The translations under genes and the position numbers were made by a program. Below, piece after piece: positions 56,743 to 64,000 of a stretch of DNA of 64,000 bases. Origin of the DNA: Thozetella sp. PMI_491 (taxonomy: Eukaryota; Ascomycota; Sordariomycetes; Chaetosphaeriales; Chaetosphaeriaceae); NCBI GenBank assembly GCA_021432635.1, contig MU270041.1, positions 344,133-408,132 on the forward strand. Direction: 5' to 3'. Numbering within the stretch: position 1 is the first letter of the stretch; every line of letters starts with the position of its first letter. The notes under the pieces are model-generated. The model was not told the DNA's origin, made no database searches, and worked only from the letters and a program-made list of their open reading frames with translations.

Positions 56743-58632
56743 ATGAGAATCGGCCCCCTCTTCTTCGCAGCCGCTGGATTCCAGCTGGTGAATGCGGACT
56801 GGCAGTTCAAGTCCCGTACGGACCTTGCCCCTCCTCGCCTCAACATCACCATCCCAGCCACGAAGGATGTTGAACAAGGCTATCTATTTGTGGCCCCTTT
56901 CGCCGGCTTCCCGGACACCCCGACCGAGCAGCACGGTCCCCGTCAGGCAGGCCCGTACATATTCCGGGACAATGGTGATCTCATCTGGTCCGGATACGGC
57001 CTATACTCCATCTGGTCCACCAACTTCCAGGCTGGCCGCTGGAAGGGCAAGGACATTCTGTTCAGTTTCGAGGGCGATCACAGTAAGTATTGCATAATCG
57101 AGTCCACCTTGTTTGACTTCTTCAAATGTGAGGGTAGAGGGCAATCGCTTTTGATTGGTACCCAACTCTGTGTCTTCAGGCGGGTCCTCAGATCAAGGCA
57201 ACCACTAAATTCGGATGGGGGTAGACGCTGGCTACGGCCATGGCCACGGGCACATCACGTTCGTTGACCAGCACTACGAGACCATCCGCGAGCTCCGGGC
57301 GGGCAACCACAAGCTCGTAGATAAGCATGAGTTCCATATTATCAATGAGGAGACGGGCTTAACCCAGGTTTACCAGCCCGTCCCTCGCGATCTCACTACA
57401 TGGGGTGCGACCCCGGAACAGCAATGGATTGTGAATGCCATTATCCAAGGTACCGTATGGTCTAGATCGTCGGCAGTTTACTAAAAGCTAATAATACATA
57501 TTTTATAGAGCTAGACATTGCAACTGGCGAGCTCCTCTTTGAGTGGGCAAGTCTAGACCACGTAGAGCCGGACGGTAAGACCCTTGTCTCTCACGCTCTG
57601 GATTACGATCCTGACATCTGCAAAGAGGCTGTCCTCCCCATCAGCCCCGGGCAAGCTGGATCCGGTTACAATAGCTCCGATGCGTGGGACTACTTCCATA
57701 TAAACAGCGTCGACAAAGATGCGGAGGGGAACTACCTGATCTCGGCGCGTGACGCCTGCGCCGTGCACAAGATCAACGGTACAGACGGCTCCATCATCTG
57801 GCGGCTGAACGGCAAGAAGAGCGACTTCTCGGTCCCAGACAATGCCAAATTCTGCTTTCAGCACCACGCTCGTTGGCTCTCTCAGGACGGTGGCATCGAG
57901 GTTATCAGCTTGTACGATAACTCGGCTCACGGAACCGAGCACGGCGGCGGCAGCGAGGTGCATACGGCGCCCACGAGCAGTGGAAAGATCTTGCGGCTCG
58001 ACACCAACCAATGGACGGCAGAACTTGTACAAGGCTTCTATCCGCCAGACGACCTTCTATCCAAGAGCCAGGGCTCGACCCAGGTCCTGCCTGGTGGGAA
58101 CGTCCTCGTCAACTGGGGCTCTTCGGGTGCCTTGACTGAGTACAAGGCGGACGGCACGCCCATTTTCCACGCCTACGTCGACTCGGGCGCCTTGGGCGTC
58201 GGTGCTGAGAACTACCGTGCCTTCCGCTACAACTGGACTGGCATCCCCAACGAAGAACCCGCGCTTGCTGCGCTGACTAGCGATGAGGGCACAACCATCT
58301 ACGTCAGCTGGAATGGGGACACCGAAACTAAAGTGTGGCGTTTCTTTGCCGTCACCGACGCGCTTGGGTCGAAAGCCTTCCTCGGCGAGAAAGAACGCAC
58401 GAGCTTCGAAACATCGCTCTTCGTTCCGCACAGGAAGGTCACCGAGGTGGTTGCCGAGGCCATCGGTGACAGAGGAAAGGTGTTGCGTCATACCGGCGTC
58501 GCAGCAGCGGAGCCAGAGGTGCTCCCGATCTCCGCGACTAAGGCAGAGGGTGCGCCTCCCCACGAGTCGAGCAAGTGGGAGGAATATGCTATCCTCAAAG
58601 TCATGCGCCTCCAAACCCCTAAAGATCTTTGA
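56743..58632 (+). CDS. Secreted arylsulfotransferase (ASST)-family protein
   Basis: Exons 56743-57082, 57225-57449 and 57509-58632 give 562 residues. Intron 1 is long (142 nt) and ends at GGGGGTAG; this acceptor alone restores GDH|NAGYGHGHGHITFVDQHYE. A signal peptide is present (MRIGPLFFAAAGFQLVNA). Family features are PYIFRDNGDLIWSGYG, LLFEWASLDHVEPD, DYFHINSVDKDAEGNYLISA, RDACAVHKINGTDGSIIWRL, FCFQHHARWLSQDG and GSTQVLPGGNVLVNWG. In bacteria ASST forms a six-bladed propeller that moves sulfate between phenols. The fungal members are secreted and their chemistry is largely unknown. The histidines in FHIN and QHHAR are at the places expected for the active centre. Role inferred from family only. 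Confidence 0.9.
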
Positions 58633-59375
58633 TATATCCTGGTTCTTCGAGCCTCCCACTTCTCCCTGTCGCCGGCACTGTGTTCACGCCTGGGCAAATC
58701 CTTGTGGCCACCGTACCGATGCACACACCCTCAACAGCACCTCAGTAACTTCACTTCTATTTTGTGGTTTGCCTTTCCCCAGCGCTTCTTGTGAGATTTT
58801 CTCATGAAGGTTATGCTGCTGGTCACAGTCGTTTGCCTCCTTTCGTATTCGCGTGTAGGTAGGTGTAGCGGGATAACGGGACAGTCATTACCTCAGATAT
58901 TCGAGCAGCGATCCGAATCAGCAGAGTAAGAAGCGGAGTAGTTCTCGCTTCATACAGATAGATATTCAAGTAGGAGAAAGGTCAAGGGGAATGCCTCCTA
59001 CCTCGTAGTTTGTTATTCACAATCCAGCATTCGCTTTTCTCCTCCACCCAGCCGGACCAACCACCGTACGTAATTACACCTGAATCTCCTGCCAGTATTG
59101 TGCGTTTGCTTTAGATGATTCCTCTTCGACCCCGACATTCCTCTTCTTCAAGAGGTCTTTCAATCCTTCGGGCTAGTACACACTTTTGCTGTCTTTGGCT
59201 TCAGCTTAAGATTATTTTCAATCTGTGTTTACCTATTCATATCGCCACGCCCATTACAGACCGTCTTTGAGATATGCAATGAGCCATTTGATATAGTTTC
59301 GTAGCCATGCTGCCAACCCAGCCCAGCTCGGGCCTGATGCAGTTTCCAATCGTACTACCCCAAACATCCACAATG
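58633..59375. other. Convergent 3' flanks (740 bp)
   Basis: Lies between the convergent ASST-like and LysM genes. No gene seen. Confidence 0.55.
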
Positions 59376-60285
59376 TCAAACTCCGACGCAGAGGTTGTAT
59401 CCTGGCCAGAGCTCTTTGCACGGAACTCGACACAGCCCTTGCTGGGCTTTGGCCACATCTCCAACGGTACATCGATCCTTCTCTTTTGCTTCCTCGCTAC
59501 GAGACATGGCGGGATTCCATTCACGCCTGTAGACATCAAGTTAGACAACAGGCGATGACGGCAGGGCCCTTTAAATGCGGCAGATCGCTTACAGATCGTC
59601 TTTAGTGATACCGAAGGCTTCGATAACCTGATTGCACACCACATCATCTCGAATACGGTACCACTCTTTGCCTGTGCGTCACGGTCAGTCAAGGGTTCAT
59701 AGGTGTGACGTGGCGACGCAACATCCTACAGTTTGCCACAGCTCCCGGCAGTGTTGGCGACGGAGCAAGTGCAGTATTCTGTGCTACGACGCTTGATACC
59801 ACAGACGTAACGGTCAGAACCTTTGTTGTAAAGGAAATGTCGTAAAAGGTTGTGATCTTGGTCTCCAAGGAGGTTGACGTCGACACCTCGGTGGTCGTGT
59901 AGGTGGTCTTGACAAGCTGGTACGACGTCTCAAATTGCGTTTGCGTCTCCGTTTGAGTAGTCCGACAAACTTGCCCAGAATCTGACGAAACGCCCTGGCT
60001 GGCTGCCCCAGATACTCCGTTGCACGTCCCAAATGCTGGGTTGCAGTTAGAGCCACAATAGTCATCTGACTTCCCACAGTACAGATGAGCCGAGCAGCAG
60101 TCGCCCCATTTCGACCCAAGGCAGGTTTTCCCGTTGCCGCAGCTGCCGTCGACGGTCGTTTGTAGCGTCGGGTCTGGATCGAGGGAGCTGAGCAATTTCG
60201 GTTCTCGTAGCACCAGGCTTCCGATGGTCGGCCGCAAGCCAAGTAGAAGTGCCACAAGCGTGGTCTTCCGGAAAATAGATCGCAT
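59376..60285 (-). CDS. Secreted chitin-binding protein: CBM18 plus LysM (LysM-effector-like)
   Basis: Exons 60285-59730, 59671-59593 and 59526-59376 give 261 residues. Without splicing the frame stops soon after AVANC. Splicing gives CKEWYRIRDDVVCNQVIEAF, then GITKDDLREWNPAM, and the end ELWPGYNLCVGV, a clear LysM domain. A signal peptide is present (MRSIFRKTTLVALLLGLRPT). Residues ~46-88 are a CBM18 (hevein-like) module with eight Cys: DGSCGNGKTCLGSKWGDCCS, then HLYCGKSDDYCGSNCNPAFG. A Ser/Thr-rich linker follows. Between NPAM and CKELW there are about 25 extra residues; see findings. Fungal LysM proteins bind chitin oligomers outside the cell and can shield hyphae or mask chitin from plant receptors. 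CBM18 would add chitin affinity. That role is inferred from domain content. Confidence 0.88.
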
Positions 60286-61217
60286 CGTTTTGGCTTCTCT
60301 GAAGCTCCAGTGATATCGAATCTCGGCCGGATCTTCGCGGTTGCAAGCCCCGGTGGGAATGGTCTGGATTTCAAGCCTCGTCGTCGACAGGATCTGCGAA
60401 GGGAGGGTTAGGACGGCAGGTAACGTAGTTCATCGGAATCCCGACATATGCGCAGATCACCTAGAATAGAGTGGAATGGCGTAGGCCATATGTATTTCTC
60501 ATTAATTGGACCTGTGAGGGTCCTTGATGCCGAATCACGAGGCAGCTGGCTGACCAGGCTAATACCTGGCTTCCACAGGCGCGCGCAGCATAGGCTGATT
60601 GTCGGCCGAGGCATACACGCCCACCCAGGCCGCTGGTCCTGCTGCCGAGCTCATATACAGGTCGGCCTATGACCCGGAACTGGCAGCCCCAGCTCTGCCA
60701 CATGATAAATGAACTTTTATATGGGGCGGCCCTGTGAAAACCCGGACTGCGATCGCTCGGTTCCGGAGAATTCTATCGGAAAGGTGGCTAGGCTCGCTCC
60801 TTCATTCTCGGCAATCCGATCCGACCCCAGACCAGAAGCTGTCGAAAGTCTTGGCCTCGGGACTTTATAAAGTTTTGCAGCGGGGTGCCTTGGCCAGATG
60901 CTGCCATGTGACGTATCATCGCCCCTAGTCGACGACACATAGCCGGAGCATCTCTTACGACGTCTCTACAACGAAGAGCTTCCTGGTTTCACACCGGTAT
61001 CGATCGTACCCGTATTCGCAAGCGTTGCTTCTCTATATTTGCTTTTTACATAGCGGGAGTATTAGTACATAAGATGCAGGCTGGATTGCAGTTAATTACC
61101 CAGCTACGAGGGTGCATTTCTCCGGCAAGGTGTCCGACATCCCGTAGGGCGTTCGAGATGATGCGAGGAGAACCACTATCTTTGCAATGCCGAGTGTCCC
61201 ACGTCTTTCCATGCCCT
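60286..61217. other. Intergenic (930 bp), no gene
   Basis: Contains the LysM gene promoter and the 3' flank of the TSC10 gene, both on the minus strand. No further gene. Confidence 0.55.
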
Positions 61218-62368
61218 TCAGGTACGCTTCGCGCCGCTCGCGCCATGCTCGCGTCCCCACTTGGCGACCTTGCTGTCCATGTCGCCGCGGATGAATAGCA
61301 TAACAATGAGCACGATCCACCCTAGAATCGTATCGACCAGGCCTTTGAAGAATCCACCACGGATGCTCCCACCCATGACAGAGGTCATGACGAGGCGGAT
61401 GATGGTCGACGTCGCAACCAACTCCTCGCCGCGCTCGAGGCCGGCGATGGCTCGGCGTGCGCACTCCTCTGGCTCTAGGATCTGGTCTCCTTCCTCTAGG
61501 GACTTGGTAAGGTCGGTCTTCACGCGGTTCTCGTCGTCCAGAGACTGCGTTGGCATGGTCGCAGGAAATACGGTGTGCACGCGAACCCGCGGCTCAGTAG
61601 GGTGGGCGCCAGCATACAGGTTCATCTCCTGAGACAGCGAGTCAGATAGAGAGCGAATCGCGGCCTTGGATGGGCAGTACGGCGTGAACCCGGCGAAGCT
61701 GTAGAACGAGACGAAAGACCCGGTGAAGACGAGATGCCGTGCCGGCGGTGCCGGGCCCTTCGTCGCTGGCGTCGGGGCCCCCTTGGCATCCTTACCATCG
61801 GGCCGTAGCCAGAGGTTCAGCACGGCGTGGGCCATGTAGACGCACGAGAAGTAGTTGCTGTCCATCATAGTCTGGAACTGCTCGAGCGGAGTGTCGACGA
61901 AGAGTGAAGGGTGGGCGCTCCCGCTGCAGCACCAGACCACATCGGGCGGGCCATCGTTCCAAGCGCTGGCCTCTGCGACGACGCGCGCGCACTCGGCAGC
62001 CGTGGTGACGTCGGCGCTGATGCTGTGAAAGCGCTGCTTCTCAGGCGACTTTGCGCTTTCCTGCGTGGGGTGGTCAGCGCAAGCCCAGTCCAATCAATCC
62101 GCCATGGCGCCGGAGCGGCCAATTTGGAGCGGAGATCCCGTACTGTAACCTGCTTAACGGCTGTCTGGAGATGCTCAGGATTCCTTGCGACGATGACGAC
62201 GCTTGCGCCTTTCGCAGCGAGCTGGCGCGCGGCGGCGAGGCCGAGCCCCTTGGACCCACCCGTGATGAGCACGGTCTATCCGTGATATCAGCATTTCGCG
62301 CAACGGTCAGAGGAAGGACAGCGACTTACGCGCCCGTCGACGGGGAACTCGTTCGACCAGAATCCCAT
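61218..62368 (-). CDS. TSC10: 3-ketodihydrosphingosine reductase (SDR)
   Basis: Exons 62368-62330, 62275-62144 and 62060-61218 give 337 residues. Exon 1 encodes MGFWSNEFPVDGR and joins TVLITGGSKGLGLAAARQLA. For intron 2 two donors fit the frame (62149 GTTACA or 62143 GTACGG); I prefer GTACGG, which changes the product by two residues. The cofactor motif TGGSKGLG lies at 18-25. The active-site Ser is in VFTGSFVSFYS, and YCPSK gives Y185 and K189. The C-terminus has a hydrophobic hairpin (LVDTILGWIVLIVMLFI) for ER-membrane attachment, typical of fungal Tsc10/KsrA. The enzyme reduces 3-ketodihydrosphingosine to dihydrosphingosine with NADPH, the second step of sphingolipid synthesis. Housekeeping gene; identification secure. 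Confidence 0.94.
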
Positions 62369-62866
62369 GCTTGGTCTATCTAGCAAGGGCAATTAGACAT
62401 GAAAAGGGGTTTGACGGAGCGAAGAACGAGGTGCAATGCAGAGGCGCAAAGAAAGCCGAGATTGGCTGTGCCGTAAGTTTCTGTCAGCATCACAGTGATC
62501 ACTGATTGGTGGGCCTTCAGCCCAGATAATGCACGACTACAAGAAACTATAGTTAATCGAGCACACATCACCACTACCACATTCTAACCACCCCGGTTCC
62601 GCTAAAATTTACCAAAAAAAAGATTCATAGTTCATTTAATATATTATTTTATACTTAACCATTGCCTCTTTGCTGTCTACTTCAGCTTCAGTCTCTAAGA
62701 GCAAGTAAGGGACCATGCTTGATTTTGATGGGATATCAAGGTCAGTGCTGTAAGGCGCGTACAGAAATTGAGTCATGGATATCTCACACACATGGTCGCA
62801 CAGCAAAGTAAACTGCTCTATAATTGCGTCTCAGAAAATATTTAATCTAGAATCCCTATATGTCCT
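62369..62866. other. Intergenic (500 bp), AT-rich
   Basis: The stretch about 62600-62660 is strongly AT-rich. It includes the TSC10 promoter and the 3' flank of the acyltransferase-like gene. No gene. Confidence 0.55.
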
Positions 62867-63958
62867 TTAGAAAAAGGCAAGTTTTATAATTTCCTCAACT
62901 GCTACCGGCCTTCCTAGTTTCACAACAGCTGTCTTGTTTTTCAGATCCATAACAATGTTGAACAATGTTTCTGCGCCGCTGTCTCCTTCAAGCTTGCGAC
63001 ATATTGCGGCCGGGTAGTTCGTCTCATCTTCAAACAAACTGCTGAACTCCTCAGATGTCGGTTCGCGCGTCTTCAGGCCCAATTTTGAGGTCAAGTCGTT
63101 CATTGTATCAACTCTGGCAGGGGAGTCCAGCAGCCAGCCCGGTTCATATACGTCCGGATGGACTCCAAGAAGATGGTTTGAGTGGACTACACAGTTGTTT
63201 TGATTCATTGGTAATCTCGCAAACGTCGTAGCGGTGAATTCGAACCCGATAGCCTCCTTTTCGTCGGCAAGCAGGATATGTGCAGAGCTAGCCATTCCGA
63301 GAGCTTCCATCTTGTCGGCTGCTTCAGTTGCAGAGCGAGACTCCATGGCCAATCTCAAACCGAAATGGACTGGCAATTTGGTCGGATTGCACCCTTTTGT
63401 TCTTATAGCATTGAGGCAGACGCCGACCCCATGTGAATTGAGGCCGATCTTCCCAATTATACCGGCCTCAGTGACCATGGCAATGCTGGGCCTTTCGCCA
63501 TCTCCCTTGATTCTCAGAATAATCAGACTCTGCTTCTGCTCTGGCATCCAATCCCAGTTTTGGCCGAGCCTCGCCCACTTCTCGCCGTGCCAGCTCAGGC
63601 TCGTGCAGCCGTCGCTGAACAGGCCAAATGCGATTTCGGTACGGACATTGAGAGCAACAATGTCCAGAATATCACGCCCGCAGCCGTCTGCGATGCCTCG
63701 AATCTCGTCGTAATAGCGAGGCCACGCCGACTTGATGTGTTGCTCAAAGCTCTGCGCCGTTTCCTGGACTTGCGGCCACGACTGCTTGCTCTGTCGCATG
63801 AAGTGACCGGCATAGAAATCTACGCAGTGTCCTATTTGTTCTTTGGCAGCAGAGCCATGGGATTGCCCGATCTGAAAGTTCTTAGCTATAGTCTTCCCCT
63901 TGATCGCGAGCCTTCCTCATACCTCGTACGGTGTGCCGGAACACTCAACGATAAGCAT
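62867..63958 (-). CDS. Acyl-CoA:isopenicillin N acyltransferase-like (C45 Ntn-hydrolase)
   Basis: Exons 63958-63923 and 63871-62867 give 346 residues. The 51-nt intron joins MLIVECSGTPYE to IGQSHGSAAKEQIG. The match to the penicillin acyltransferase family (penDE/aatA, ~357 residues) runs end to end: WPRYYDEIRGIADGCGRDIL, ALNVRTEIAFGL, the self-cleavage site SDGCTSLSW (Gly100-Cys101), LGQNWDW, MVTEAGIIGKIGLNSHGVGV, VVHSNHLLG, NYPAAICR and a final TLFNIVMDLKNKTAVVKLGR. Cleavage before the Cys makes the new N-terminal nucleophile. The C-terminus (IIKLAFF) has no peroxisomal SKL/ARL-type signal, unlike AatA, so it is closer to the cytosolic AatB/IAL relatives. It probably acts on some other amide; penicillin synthesis is not implied, since no pcbAB or pcbC lies in the window. 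Confidence 0.9.
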
Positions 63959-64000
63959 GGTGGTAATTATGTGCGGTGATGTGCAATAGGCCTTCTGATA

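Noticed and set aside
62867..64000. Penicillin biosynthetic cluster
   Set aside because: Only the acyltransferase-like gene is present, and it lacks a peroxisomal signal; no NRPS or IPNS is in the window.
1..64000. CRISPR arrays, rRNA, intact transposons
   Set aside because: No spaced direct repeats, rRNA-like sequence, transposase/reverse-transcriptase frames or terminal repeats were recognised by eye.

Overview
This is a 64 kb stretch of a filamentous ascomycete nuclear genome (Pezizomycotina, most likely Sordariomycetes). The evidence is short introns of about 45-150 nt with GT/AG ends and CTGAC or CTAAC branch sites, and fungus-restricted families: HET, LysM/CBM18, DUF7726, AA1-like, fungal GH43/GH2/cutinase, and an arylsulfotransferase-like protein. 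No tRNA, rRNA, CRISPR array or intact transposon was recognised. Gene models below were built by reading through splice junctions by eye. Most close exactly in frame and give family-typical lengths.

Layout. 0-7 kb: a partial secreted FAD-linked oxidase, a Nudix hydrolase of the YJR142W/Tnr3 type, and a HET-ankyrin protein. 7-26.5 kb: a block rich in secreted products. It holds GH2 beta-mannosidase, a GH18-like protein, a Kex2-processed repeat peptide precursor, GH43 endo-arabinanase, a GPI-type cutinase-family esterase, a small secreted AA1-like protein, a decayed membrane-protein gene and a six-exon jelly-roll-like secreted protein. 26.8-31 kb: a PQ-loop membrane protein, a CYP7/CYP8-like P450 and a frameshifted phosphoglycerate-mutase-like pseudogene. 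32-42 kb: a large fusion of a trypsin-fold-like region with C2H2 zinc fingers, a fungal transcription-factor-domain protein and an NAD-binding epimerase. 43.9-50 kb: a 48-residue conserved-looking peptide and a 1407-residue ankyrin/coiled-coil protein. 52-64 kb: a double DUF7726 protein, a five-exon MFS transporter, an arylsulfotransferase-family protein, a CBM18-LysM protein, 3-ketodihydrosphingosine reductase (Tsc10) and an acyl-CoA:isopenicillin N acyltransferase-like N-terminal-nucleophile hydrolase at the right edge.

The most interesting object is the small gene at 14615-15107 (minus). It encodes a signal peptide followed by four tandem units, each bounded by KR (Kex2) and each carrying the hexapeptide GRSGYN at both ends. 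The hexapeptide occurs nine times and is unchanged in protein despite different synonymous codons. This is the architecture of fungal KEP/dikaritin-type peptide precursors. I do not recognise this core, and no UstYa-type tailoring gene is visible in the window.

How the genes work together: the left half looks like an accessory region for interaction with plant or fungal walls (mannan, arabinan, cutin, chitin binding, small secreted proteins), with a HET protein beside it. The right half mixes housekeeping genes (Tsc10) with transport and specialised enzymes. Large gene-poor gaps of 1.5-2.9 kb separate many genes.
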